From the NCBI GenBank assembly GCA_963710315.1, contig CAVPZW010000005.1:496001-560000 (forward strand): a stretch of 64,000 nucleotides of DNA, given 5' to 3'. A program made the translations under genes and the position numbers. Every line of letters starts with the position of its first letter. Within the stretch, counting starts at the first letter, position 1. The DNA comes from Palsa-360 sp963710315. Lineage in GTDB: Bacteria > Acidobacteriota > Terriglobia > Acidiferrales > UBA7541. The notes beneath the pieces were generated by a model, which worked only from the letters and a program-made list of their open reading frames with translations, was not told the DNA's origin and made no database searches. Of the stretch, positions 1 to 8,314 are shown piece by piece.

Positions 1-210
1 TTGGCCGCGGTCCCGGCGCTGAGTTCGCCGCTGCTGCCCATGTACAAGCCAAGATTAACCGCGCAGGCCGCGCAGGCCGTCGGCAACTACGCGCTGCGCA
101 TCGACTTTAACGATGGGCATGCCACGGGCATCTTCAGCTTCGATTTCCTGAGAACCATTTGCCCCTGCCAGGAATGCGCCCGTGAATTCCGCGCAAATCC
201 GGAGCAATAA
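1..210 (+). CDS. DUF971-domain protein, C-terminal part
   Basis: The reading frame is open to the window edge, so this is the 3' end of a gene starting upstream. The visible 69 residues carry the family core: VGNYALRIDFNDGH, then FSFDFLRTICPCQECAREF, i.e. the aromatic/DGH strand and the LR-x2-CPC-x2-C cysteine cluster of DUF971 (related to the N-terminal domain of gamma-butyrobetaine hydroxylases). DUF971 proteins are small and often sit next to Mrp/ApbC iron-sulfur carriers; that neighbour would lie outside the window. Biochemical role is unknown here. Confidence 0.75.
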   Translation: MAAVPALSSPLLPMYKPRLTAQAAQAVGNYALRIDFNDGHATGIFSFDFLRTICPCQECAREFRANPEQ

Positions 211-336
211 GCCTCACTTTCCTGACCTCTTGAATTGAAACACGGCGGTTACTTCTCGGCGACAGGTCCGTTCGGCGGTGCGGACCTCCCCGGTCCTTCC
301 GGCGTATCATCTAAATTCAGCCCTTCGGAGGAACCC

Positions 337-1697
337 GTGTCGTCCCATCAGCTGGCATACGCGCAAAAGCGCCGCAGTACCCGCATCGACCAAGCCGTAC
401 CACTCCTCGTGCAAGGCGTCGGAGCAATGCGAGAACCCTATCAGGAACAGGTTTCGACCCTATCGATCAGCTGCCATGGCTGTACGTATCTGTCGAAGCA
501 TGAGGTTATTCAGGGCGAGACCGTGTACCTGGACGTGAAGGCGCCAACCGCGGGTTCGACAGGGTGCTGAAGCCGGGCGCGTGTGAAATGGGTGCAAAAA
601 GCTCGGGGCCAAGGAGCAGATCTACCAGATTGCCGTGGAACTGGAGATCGCCGGAAACATCTGGGGCGTCTCGCCCGAGCCGGAGGACTGGTTTGCCCCT
701 CGGATGACGGAAACCATTGAACCTGCCGCTCCCGGGCGGGATCTGAAGGTAGTGGCTCGCACGGAACAACAAGCGGTGACCGCTCCTGTGAAAACCACGG
801 ACCGTGTTGCCCACGCGGAAGGAAATATCCCAGCTGCCACTCCCGTCCAGCCGCTTGCGCAATTGATGGTCGGCTTTGGGGAGCAGATTCAGTTCATGGC
901 ATCGGAAGCTGCTGCTGCCGCCCTCGTCAAGGAGAAAGACAGGTTATTGGAGGAAGTTCGCGCGCAGGTTCGAGGCGAAATCGTCAAGGCCACCCAGGCG
1001 GCGATTGCCGTTTCCAAGGAGGTCATTGTCAGCCAGGCTTTGAAAGAGTTTAGCCAGGCGCAGGAGGCCGGCGCCCGGAGCAGTTATGCCCTGTGGATGC
1101 AGAACGATTGAGCAAGACATGGAAAACGCCCAACAGCGCTTGTCAGCCCAGCAAAGGGAAGTGAGCCAGGCTATGGAGACTCTGGCGGCCACCGCGATGG
1201 AGCGCATGCAACACCACATGGAAGACACGCGCAGCGAAGCGGTGGACCGCTTCGTGGCGCGCCTCCGCGATCAGGTTGGGCCCATCCTCTCGGAAGCCAA
1301 AGATTCCCTGCAGAAACTGGAAGCCTCCGGAGCCGCCTTCAAGAAAGAATCGGCGGAAATCTATACGGGCCTCGAGAACCAGCTGGCATTCAGCGCCAGC
1401 ACCACCCTGGCGAAAACAGAAGAAGAATTGGAAAAGAATACCGCCTCGGTTGCCGCCAAAGCCAATGAAACACTGCTGAGGCTCTACCGGGACTTCGAGA
1501 AAACGGCACAAAAAAATGTGGAGTCGCTGCTTGCATCGGTCGGGAGCCAAATGAACAAGGTGGTGCAGGAAAAAGCGGCGGAGGTTACACGCGAGTTTTC
1601 CAACGGCCTCGAAGGCTACACCCAGGACTATCTTGAATCGATTGGGAAATCGATTGCCGAAATTCCGCGAAATATTCCGGTTCGTCCCCGCAAATAG
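337..1697 (+). pseudogene. PilZ-domain protein with long coiled-coil tail, interrupted by frameshifts
   Basis: Best start is GTG 337 behind CGGAGG (326-331). The N-terminal PilZ core has RRSTR (RxxxR c-di-GMP motif) and a SISCHG second motif. The frame meets TGA at 568-570, resumes in the same frame with RVKWVQK, then jumps frame at a run of five A (596-600; four would keep KLGAKEQIYQ). A second +1 shift is near C1105: dropping it gives WMQKIEQDM. The remainder to 1697 is alanine/glutamate-rich coiled coil. Restored length is about 450 residues, a PilZ plus coiled-coil layout I associate with Acidobacteriota. Role: probably a c-di-GMP-responsive structural or regulatory protein. One stop and two indels could be decay, but resemble the sequence errors elsewhere in the window. 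Confidence 0.7.
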
Positions 1698-1731
1698 GTC
1701 CGCGTTTTTAAATCTGCCCACACGGAGCAGT

Positions 1732-1755
1732 GGCGCGGGCTTGAAAGCCCGTGCC
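1732..1755. terminator. Hairpin between convergent genes
   Basis: A GC-rich stem (GCGCGGGCTT paired with AGCCCGTGC, loop GAA, one G-U pair) lies between the plus-strand PilZ gene and the minus-strand mscL. No T-run follows, so it is either a weak bidirectional terminator or a remnant of the dispersed palindromic repeats, whose arms share GCGCGGGCTT. Confidence 0.4.
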
Positions 1756-1792
1756 GTCCGGACTGGTCTCGAAATACAACCCCAAATTGCGA

Positions 1793-2230
1793 TTAAGCAG
1801 TTTGAAGTTCAGAGGTGCAGTGCATGCACTTGGTGGCCTTCAGCGGCACGGCGCTCAGGCAATAGGGGCAGTCGCGCGTGGTGGGAGCGGCTGCAGGGGC
1901 CGGTTTTTGCATCTTGGCAACCATGCGCACGATCATGAAAATCGCGAACGCGACGATTAGAAAGTTGATGACCGTATTAAGGAACAGACCGTAATTAATC
2001 GTGGCTGCGCCTGCCGCTTTTGCCGCGGCAACGGTGGCGACATCCTTACCGCTCAAATTAATGAAGAGATTCGAGAAGTCAACGTGGCCTAATAGCAGCC
2101 CGATCGGGGGCATAATCACATCTTCGACGAGCGATCCGATAATTTTCCCGAAGGCCGCGCCAATGATAATACCGACCGCCATATCCAGTACATTTCCGCG
2201 CATTACAAATGCCTTGAAATCCTTGATCAT
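1793..2230 (-). CDS. mscL: Large-conductance mechanosensitive channel MscL with C-terminal zinc ribbon
   Basis: Homopentameric inner-membrane channel that opens under membrane tension to release solutes on hypo-osmotic shock. The N-terminus MIKDFKAFVMRGNVLDMAVG and the TM1 GIIIGAAFGKIIGSLVEDVI are textbook MscL; a second TM follows at about residues 80-102. The 145-residue protein ends in CPYC-x11-CMHC, a short zinc-ribbon not present in E. coli MscL (136 aa), where a helical bundle is usual. ATG 2230 is preceded by AAAGGAGAC, a good ribosome site. It is a single-gene unit. Confidence 0.95.
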   Translation of the reverse strand: MIKDFKAFVMRGNVLDMAVGIIIGAAFGKIIGSLVEDVIMPPIGLLLGHVDFSNLFINLSGKDVATVAAAKAAGAATINYGLFLNTVINFLIVAFAIFMIVRMVAKMQKPAPAAAPTTRDCPYCLSAVPLKATKCMHCTSELQTA

Positions 2231-2266
2231 TTGAGTCTCCTTTAGCTTAGGTGGAATCGATTGGAA

Positions 2267-2647
2267 CTAATCTGTCCGCAGAGAAAGCAGGGCCGCCAGA
2301 AAACCGCGCAATACCAGAACTATCCCAGCAGCTGCCAAAACGAGGCCCACCCACCGAAACGCCAGAAACACAAGCGCCAGCATCGCCAATCCCACCAAAA
2401 CAAGGGAAGTTCCGGCGATGCGCACGACAGCACGGTCAGAAGTCCGCGCCGCGCGCGAGGTTTTCAACCACCCGCGCGCTCCCCAGTAGATCAGAACCGC
2501 TCCGAGCCCCAGCCATGCGGGGCTGCGCGGGTCAAAGTTTGGCGGATTGAGGAACCGGTTGGTCAACCCCAGCCAGACCAAAAAGCCGCCAAGCAGGATG
2601 AAGATGAACTCGGTCATCATCCTGAACATATTTGCCGGGTTAAGCAT
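2267..2647 (-). CDS. Small integral membrane protein, unknown function
   Basis: 126 residues with about four hydrophobic segments: FIFILLGGFLVWLGLTN near the N-terminus, WLGLGAVLIYWGARGW, then two in the C-terminal half around SLVLVGLAMLALVFLAF and GLVLAAAGIVLVLRGFLAAL. The loop between segments 2 and 3 is arginine-rich (KTSRAARTSDRAVVR), suggesting a cytoplasmic loop. I do not recognise a family. It follows the cyclophilin gene by 16 bases on the same strand, so it is likely co-transcribed with it. Alternative starts are the ATGs of MFRMM a few codons inside. Confidence 0.6.
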   Translation of the reverse strand: MLNPANMFRMMTEFIFILLGGFLVWLGLTNRFLNPPNFDPRSPAWLGLGAVLIYWGARGWLKTSRAARTSDRAVVRIAGTSLVLVGLAMLALVFLAFRWVGLVLAAAGIVLVLRGFLAALLSLRTD

Positions 2648-2663
2648 GCCGCTCCGAAACCGG

Positions 2664-3188
2664 TTAGACCCGTTCGATGCGCACGGATTTCAATTCGACG
2701 GCTTGCTTCGGCTTGTCGTTCGCTCCGCGCGGCACTTGCGAAATCTTCGTGGCCACATCCATTCCTTCCACGACTTCGCCAAAGATGGTGTGCTTGTTGT
2801 CCAGCCAGGGCGTCGGCGCCACGGTAATGAAAAACTGGCTTCCATTGGTGCCCGGTCCGGCATTGGCCATGGAGAGCTTTCCCGGTTTGTCGTGCTTCAG
2901 AGATGGACTGAATTCGTCGCCGAAGCGGTAGCCGGGATCGCCGGTTCCCGTCCCGAGCGGGCATCCTCCCTGAATCATGAATTGCGGAATCACGCGATGG
3001 AAAACCAGGCCGTCGTAAAACGGACGCTTCACTTTCTGCCCAGTCTTGGGGTCCTTGAATTCCTTGGTGCCTTCCGCAAGGCCCACGAAATTGCCGACCG
3101 TCTGCGGGGCTTCCTTTTCGAACAGGCGAACCACGATCGTTCCCTGCGAAGTATCGAACACGGCATACATGCCTGGTGCGCGGCTCAA
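2664..3188 (-). CDS. Cyclophilin-type peptidyl-prolyl cis-trans isomerase
   Basis: Catalyses cis-trans isomerisation of proline peptide bonds. Cyclophilin hallmarks are present in order: VFDTSQGTIVVRLFEKEAP, NFVGLAEG, FYDGLVFHRVIPQFMIQGG (catalytic R in FHRV; QGG), SMANAGPGTNGSQFFIT and WLDNKHTIFGEVVEGM. At 174 residues without an obvious signal peptide it is probably cytoplasmic. I chose TTG 3188 because AGGAGG lies at 3194-3199, five bases away; the frame is open upstream to an ATG at 3224, and an internal ATG at 3170 (MYAVFDTS) is possible but has no ribosome site. It is divergent from trxB, with about 200 bases of shared upstream region. Confidence 0.9.
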   Translation of the reverse strand: MSRAPGMYAVFDTSQGTIVVRLFEKEAPQTVGNFVGLAEGTKEFKDPKTGQKVKRPFYDGLVFHRVIPQFMIQGGCPLGTGTGDPGYRFGDEFSPSLKHDKPGKLSMANAGPGTNGSQFFITVAPTPWLDNKHTIFGEVVEGMDVATKISQVPRGANDKPKQAVELKSVRIERV

Positions 3189-3386
3189 GACTGCCTCCTG
3201 TGGATAAGCAAAATGAGTTGGCATTATTACCTATTCCGGGCCTGGAGGCCAGCGTTGCTCTCGAAAATCGGCCGGCGCCGATTTTGTCGAAGCGCGCTCG
3301 GGGCCGGGGTGCTAAACTTTTGCCCTTCGCGGCTTGCATCGCGGCGCGGGACTGCGGAATCTAATTGCGGGCAGGGGGAATATCAC

Positions 3387-4312
3387 TTGGATAACGTCAT
3401 TATCATTGGGAGTGGCTGCGCCGGAATGACGGCCGCCATTTATGCCGGGCGCGCCAACCTGAAGCCGTGGTCATTGACGGATTTGAACCCGGTGGACAGC
3501 TTGCGCTCACCACGATGGTGGAGAATTTCCCTGGGTTTCCCGACGGGATCATCGGCCCGGACCTGATTGAAAACATGCGCAAGCAGGCGCAGCGTTTCGG
3601 CGCGGAATTCAAGACCGGCGCGATCACGGAAGTGGATTTCAGCAAGCGGCCGTTCAAGGTCACCGCGGGCAACGAAGTGTATGAAACTCGCGCGCTGATC
3701 ATCGCTTCGGGCGCGACCGCGCGCATGATCGGGCTGGAGTCCGAGCGCAAGCTGATTGGCTATGGCGTTTCCACCTGCGCCACCTGCGACGGCTATTTTT
3801 TCCGCGGCAAGGAGATCGCCGTGGTCGGCGGCGGCGATTCGGCCATGGAAGAGGCCAATTTCCTCTCGCGATTCGCCAGCAAGGTTCATCTGATTCATCG
3901 GCGCTACGAATTTCGCGCCTCAAAAATTATGGTGGATCGCGCGCGCGCCAACGAAAAAATTCAGTTTGTCACGCCAGTAGTAGTGGAAGATATTCTGGAT
4001 GTCTCAAAGGGCGGCGTGGAAAGCATGAAGCTGCGCAACACCCAGACAAATGAAGTGTCGATCCTGCCCGTGTCCGGCGTGTTTGTGGCCATCGGCCACG
4101 AGCCCACCACCAAACTCTTTCGCGACAAGCTGGACATGGATGAAAACGGCTACCTCATCACGCACCACGGCAGCCAGACCAAGGTTCCCGGCGTGTTTGC
4201 CGCCGGCGACGTGCAGGATCACCACTACAAGCAGGCCATAACCGCGGCCGGATCGGGCTGCATGGCCGCAATCGACGCCGAAAAGTTTCTCGAGGCTCAT
4301 CCGGACCGCTGA
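3387..4312 (+). CDS. trxB: Thioredoxin-disulfide reductase, one frameshift near the N-terminus
   Basis: FAD-dependent NADPH:thioredoxin oxidoreductase. N-terminal FAD-binding NVIIIGSGCAGMTAAIYAGR is in frame 3 from TTG 3387 (GCAGGGGGA just upstream). A one-base deletion near 3463-3466 moves the rest (VIDGFEPGGQLALTT onward) to frame 2; adding a base gives ANLKP-x-VIDGFEPGG as in the family. The active-site disulfide is CATCDGYFF, followed by the NADPH site VVGGGDSAMEEANFLSRFA and the C-terminal FAD motif GVFAAGDVQDHHYKQA. Restored length about 309 residues is normal. Proline dehydrogenase follows 40 bases downstream on the same strand. Confidence 0.9.
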
Positions 4313-4351
4313 AATCGTTCCACAATTCACAGCGTTGCCGGCATAACACCG

Positions 4352-5278
4352 ATGTTACGCACGCTGCTGCTCGAACTCGCCAAAAGCTCCCGGCTTCGCC
4401 GCTGGATTACTTCCAATGCAGCAACGCGCCGCATGGCGCACCGTTTTGTCCCCGGCGAGGAGCTGTCCCCTGCCATAGAAGCGGTCCGCGCTTGCAATCA
4501 AGCCGGAATGAGCGCGAGCCTGGATCACCTTGGTGAGAACGTAGTCACGCGCCAGGACGCGGAGAGCGCGCGCACGTCCTACACGGAAGCGCTGGATAGG
4601 ATCGCGGCCGAGGGCGTTGACAGCAATGTCTCGCTCAAGCTGACGCATCTGGGCCTGGACCTTGGCGGAGAATTTTGCGCCGAACAGTTGCGTCTGGTCA
4701 CGCGGCGCGCCGAGGAGCTGGGAAACTTCGTGCGCGTGGATATGGAAAGTTCCGCGTATACGGACCGCACCCTGCGCCTGCTCAAGCAGGCCCGCGCGGA
4801 ATCGTCCGCCGTGGGGACCGTCATTCAGGCCTATCTCTACCGCAGCGAGGAAGATATCCGCGAGTTGCTGGGCATGGGCTGCCGCATTCGCCTGGTCAAA
4901 GGGGCGTACAAAGAGCCGTCGCGAATCGCGTTTCCAAGGAAGAAAGATGTGGACGCCAATTTCATCAAGCTGATGAAAATTCTGCTCCCCAGCGGAATCT
5001 ACCACGCCCTGGCCACGCACGACCCCAGGATGATCGAAGCCGCCATACGATTCGCCGCCGAGCAAAATATCTCCAAGGACAAGTTTGAATTTCAAATGCT
5101 CTACGGTATTCGCACGGATTTGCAGAGCAGTCTGGTGCGGCAGGGCTACCGGGTGCGCGTGTACATTCCCTTTGGCCGGGATTGGTTTCCGTATTTCATG
5201 CGGCGACTGGCGGAACGCCCCGCGAATTTAGTTTTCTTTGTGAAGAATTTTCTTCGTGGGGCTGCGCCTCCGGCTTAA
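4352..5278 (+). CDS. Proline dehydrogenase (monofunctional PRODH)
   Basis: FAD-dependent oxidation of L-proline to pyrroline-5-carboxylate. At 308 residues it matches the single-domain PRODH (PutB/Thermus type), not bifunctional PutA. Diagnostic segments: NVSLKLTHLGLDLG, FVRVDMESSAYTD, VIQAYLYRSEEDI, RLVKGAYKEP, ALATHDPRMIEAA, FEFQMLYGIR and the substrate-site helix YIPFGRDWFPYFMRRLAERP with its paired arginines. No P5C dehydrogenase is nearby. Proline catabolism feeds glutamate and the quinone pool. A palindromic repeat begins 35 bases after the stop. Confidence 0.93.
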   Translation: MLRTLLLELAKSSRLRRWITSNAATRRMAHRFVPGEELSPAIEAVRACNQAGMSASLDHLGENVVTRQDAESARTSYTEALDRIAAEGVDSNVSLKLTHLGLDLGGEFCAEQLRLVTRRAEELGNFVRVDMESSAYTDRTLRLLKQARAESSAVGTVIQAYLYRSEEDIRELLGMGCRIRLVKGAYKEPSRIAFPRKKDVDANFIKLMKILLPSGIYHALATHDPRMIEAAIRFAAEQNISKDKFEFQMLYGIRTDLQSSLVRQGYRVRVYIPFGRDWFPYFMRRLAERPANLVFFVKNFLRGAAPPA

Positions 5279-5313
5279 TAGGCTGTGGAAAAGATTGACT
5301 GGGGCAGGTTCTA

Positions 5314-5388
5314 GTAGCACAGGCACTCCTGCCTGTGCGGTTTTTGCTGGACTTAACAAAAGCGCACAGGCAGGAGTGCCTGTGCTAC
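5314..5388. repeat. Palindromic intergenic repeat, family A (variant)
   Basis: Perfect 26-base arms (5314-5339 and 5363-5388) starting GTAGCACAGGCACTCCTG and ending with its complement, around a 23-base loop. It is a variant of the dispersed GTAGCGCGGGCTTCAGCCTG family, with CACTCCTGCC replacing the usual inner arm. It lies between two co-directional genes. Confidence 0.85.
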
Positions 5389-5409
5389 ACAACGCCTGAT
5401 TTGGAAGCC

Positions 5410-5437
5410 GCAGGGGCACGGCATGCCGTGCCCCTGC
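5410..5437. repeat. Perfect 28-base palindrome
   Basis: The half-site GCAGGGGCACGGCA is followed by its exact reverse complement with no loop. It lies 22 bases after a family A repeat and just ahead of the alcohol dehydrogenase start, so it may affect translation or bind a dimeric protein, or be another repeat type. Confidence 0.8.
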
Positions 5438-5443
5438 TTCTCA

Positions 5444-6448
5444 ATGAGCCAAAATAAACTCATGCGCGCCATGATCCTCGATCAGCCTGGTAAACCTTTG
5501 GCGCTCCGCGATTTCCCTGTGCCGGAGCCATACGGCCGCCAGGTCCTGCTCCAGGTGCTCGCCTGTGCCGTGTGCCGCACCGATTTGCATGTGGTGGACG
5601 GCGAATTGCCGAATCCGAAGCTCCCGCTCATACCTGGGCACGAGATTGTGGGCCGCGTGGCGCGCCTCGGAGATCAGGCCAGCCTGCTTTCCGTTGGGCA
5701 GCGTGTCGGCATGCCATGGCTTGGCTGGACTTGCGGCGAATGCTCCTATTGCCGCGCGGGCAACGAAAATTTGTGCGCGGATGCGCGCTTCACTGGCTAC
5801 ACGCTGGACGGAGGCTACGCTGAATTCACCGTTGCCGACGAGCGCTATTGCGTTCCCATCCCGGAATCGTATTCGGACGCCGGGGCAGCGCCGCTACTAT
5901 GCGCGGGCTTGATCGGCTACCGTTCTCTCGTGCGCGCGGGCGACGCAAAGTGCCTGGGCATCTACGGATTCGGCGCCGCGGCGCACATTGTCGCGCAGGT
6001 GGCGCTCTATCAAGGCCGCAGCGTTTATGCCTTCACGCGCGCCGGCGATGAGCAAGCGCAAAAATTCGCAATGGGGCTGGGCGCGGCCTGGGCGGGTTCG
6101 TCGGACCAGCTTCCGCCGGAAGAATTGGATGCCGCGATTATTTTTGCGCCCGTCGGCGCGCTGGTTCCCGCTGCGCTGGCCGCCGTTCGCAAGGGAGGAA
6201 CGGTGGTTTGCGGCGGCATTCATATGAGCGATATCCCCTCGTTTTCCTACGACTTGCTCTGGGGAGAGAGGTCCGTCTGTTCAGTCGCCAATCTGACGCG
6301 CAAAGACGCCGCTGAATTCATGGAACTAGCGCCCAAAGTGCCGGTGCGCACCACGACGCAGACTTTCGCGCTGGAACAGGCCAACCAGGCTTTGAATCGA
6401 TTGCGCGCCGGAAAGCTGCAAGGTGCGGCGGTTCTGAAGTGTGGTTAA
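5444..6448 (+). CDS. Zinc-dependent alcohol dehydrogenase family protein
   Basis: Medium-chain dehydrogenase/reductase of 334 residues. Catalytic zinc ligands are visible in CAVCRTDLHVVDGE and PGHEIVG, and the structural zinc site in CGECSYCRAGNENLC. The nucleotide-binding turn is GIYGFGAAAHIVAQVA, a slightly altered GxGxxG. Substrate cannot be told from sequence; this subfamily (YjgB/YogA-like, zinc-binding alcohol dehydrogenase) usually uses NADP(H). Start choice is uncertain: ATG 5423 lies inside a perfect palindrome, so ATG 5444 (MSQNKLMRAM) or 5462 (MRAMILDQPG) is more plausible; none has a strong ribosome site. Confidence 0.88.
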   Translation: MSQNKLMRAMILDQPGKPLALRDFPVPEPYGRQVLLQVLACAVCRTDLHVVDGELPNPKLPLIPGHEIVGRVARLGDQASLLSVGQRVGMPWLGWTCGECSYCRAGNENLCADARFTGYTLDGGYAEFTVADERYCVPIPESYSDAGAAPLLCAGLIGYRSLVRAGDAKCLGIYGFGAAAHIVAQVALYQGRSVYAFTRAGDEQAQKFAMGLGAAWAGSSDQLPPEELDAAIIFAPVGALVPAALAAVRKGGTVVCGGIHMSDIPSFSYDLLWGERSVCSVANLTRKDAAEFMELAPKVPVRTTTQTFALEQANQALNRLRAGKLQGAAVLKCG

Positions 6449-6633
6449 GATCCCAGATGCAATGGCGATGCTGCGCGGCGGGCCGTCCCAATCGGGACGT
6501 GCTATACTTTTTGCGGGGAGAAACTGGCTTGTGCAGTTGCCAGTTTGGTGGTATAAACCCATGCTTTCCATGGAAAAGTAAGTCTGGTTTTTGTTTTTTT
6601 TAAGCAATCGATATCCCTTGAAGGAGAGTCCCG

Positions 6634-6900
6634 ATGGCGTACGTAATCGCTGAGCCCTGTGTCGGAACGAAAGACACCGCATGTGTCAACGTTTGTCCAG
6701 TCGATTGCATTCACCCGCGGAAAGATGAACCAAAATTCGAATCCGAAACGCAGCTATACATTAGTCCCGTGGAGTGCATTGACTGTGGCGCCTGCGTCCC
6801 GGTATGTCCGGTGACGGCGATCTTTGCTTTGGAGGATCTGCCGGAAAAGTGGGCTCACTTTACGGCCATAAACGCGGATTGGTACACCAACCAAGGCTGA
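6634..6900 (+). CDS. Ferredoxin, 7Fe-type ([3Fe-4S][4Fe-4S])
   Basis: 88-residue soluble electron carrier. The first cluster region is CVGTKDTACVNVCPVDCIHP and the second CIDCGACVPVCPVTAI, the arrangement of Thermus/Azotobacter-type seven-iron ferredoxins (first motif lacks one cysteine of the 4Fe set). AAGGAGAG sits 7 bases before ATG 6634. A strong Rho-independent terminator follows at 6942-6983, so this is a monocistronic unit. Redox partner unknown; these ferredoxins often serve oxidoreductases such as 2-oxoacid:ferredoxin oxidoreductase. Confidence 0.93.
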   Translation: MAYVIAEPCVGTKDTACVNVCPVDCIHPRKDEPKFESETQLYISPVECIDCGACVPVCPVTAIFALEDLPEKWAHFTAINADWYTNQG

Positions 6901-6941
6901 TTCGGTTCGCCCGAAAACGGCCTTGTTTCACTGGTATTTCG

Positions 6942-6983
6942 TGCGGCGTTCCTCTTCCTCGAAGAGGGACGCCGCATTTTTTT
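6942..6983 (+). terminator. Rho-independent terminator of the ferredoxin gene
   Basis: A 16-base stem (TGCGGCGTTCCTCTTC with GAAGAGGGACGCCGCA, one G-U pair, loop CTC) is followed directly by seven T. It is the clearest intrinsic terminator in the window. Confidence 0.9.
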
Positions 6984-7164
6984 GGGCGAAGTTGCATCAT
7001 TCCCTGCTGGGGCTGTTGGAGGCGGATCGTATTGCGAATTTTCTAGATTTTCACAGGCTCCTGTAGGCAAGAACCTGCATCCTACCGATATAGCTGGAAG
7101 CCCGGCGCCGAGGTCTCGTACCGCGAGAAGATTGCACCGGAGTCAGGGTTGAAGGAGCCTCACT

Positions 7165-8314
7165 ATGCCGACCGTGCGAACGCCAAAAGTTTTGGACGTA
7201 GCCGAAGTTCCAATCAACCAGCAATCCCCACGCAGCAAACTCAAAAACAATATATTGCCGGCCGTGGCCACCATCGCCGGTACGGCGACGGCCGTCCCGC
7301 CGCATGTGCTCTCGCGTGAAGTTGTGAAGAACCGGATCGGCGAGGTCTTTTCGCTGGATGGCGCGAAGCTGGATGCCATTCGCGAAGTGATCGAGAATTC
7401 GGCCATCGATCAGCGCTACAGCGTTTTCCCGCCGGATTACACCATTGAGCCGCGCCCGCTCGCCCGGATCAACGCGGAGTATCAGGAGAAGGCCGTGGAA
7501 CTCGGCCTGCAGGTGGCGGAGCACGCGCTGGCGCAAGCCGGAATGATGCCCACCGACGTGGACCTGCTCATTACGGTGTCCTGCACGGGCGTCATGATTC
7601 CTTCGCTCGATGCCCACATTGCCACCCTCATGGGATTTCGCCCGGATGTGCGGCGCCTTCCCATCACGGAGCTAGGCTGCGCGGCGGGCGCCGCGGGCCT
7701 CGCGCGCGCCTGGGAATATCTGACCGCCTTTCCGGATCGCACGGCTCTCCTGGTCGCGGTCGAACTTCCCACACTCACCTTTCAACGAAAGGACTTCTCC
7801 CAGGCCAACTTGATTTCGGCCGTGCTGTTTGGCGACGGCGCGGCGGGCGTGGTGGTCACAGGCCGCGAAGCGCCCGGCCCGCGCATTTTGGCTTCCGAGT
7901 GCTTCCTGTTTCCCGATTCGCTCGCGGCCATGGGATTCGATTTGCGCGATTCCGGCTTCCACATTGTGCTTTCCAAGGACGTGCCTGAAATTATTCGGGA
8001 AAGGGTCAAGGGTTTGGCCGAAGGTTTTCTGGCGCGCCAGGGATTGCGCCAGGAGGATATCTCCGCGTTTCTGCTGCATCCGGGCGGGCAAAAGCTTTTG
8101 TCCTACATGCAGGAGGAATTGGGCCTGAAACGTTCGGACACCGAAGTTTCCTGGGACATCTTGCGCCGCTACGGCAATCTTTCCAGCGCCAGTGTTCTAT
8201 TTATCTTGAACGAATGGCTGGTTCAAAAGGAAATGCCCTCGGGCAGCTACGGGCTGCATGATGGCTTTTGGGCCGGGATTCACGGCGGAGATGCTCCTGT
8301 TGCAATGGCCATGA
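7165..8314 (+). CDS. Type III polyketide synthase (chalcone-synthase-like), one-base insertion near the end
   Basis: Iterative ketosynthase that extends an acyl-CoA with malonyl-CoA to form pyrone or resorcinol products. The catalytic triad is visible: Cys172 in ITELGCAAGAAG, His305 in LLHPGGQK, Asn338 in YGNLSSAS. As given, the frame runs on into the next gene, losing the conserved GFGPG loop. Removing one C at about 8257 restores YGLMMAFGPGFTAEMLLLQW and a TGA at 8312-8314, giving 382 residues, normal for the family. The stop then overlaps the methyltransferase ATG (ATGA at 8311-8314), indicating translational coupling. Bacterial relatives with this partner (BpsA-BpsB in Bacillus) make alkylpyrones; product here is inferred only. 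Confidence 0.88.

Noticed and set aside
2547..3566. 339-residue plus-strand ORF across the cyclophilin gene
   Set aside because: Mostly antisense of cyclophilin; only its last part (after 3387) is real, as the N-terminus of trxB.
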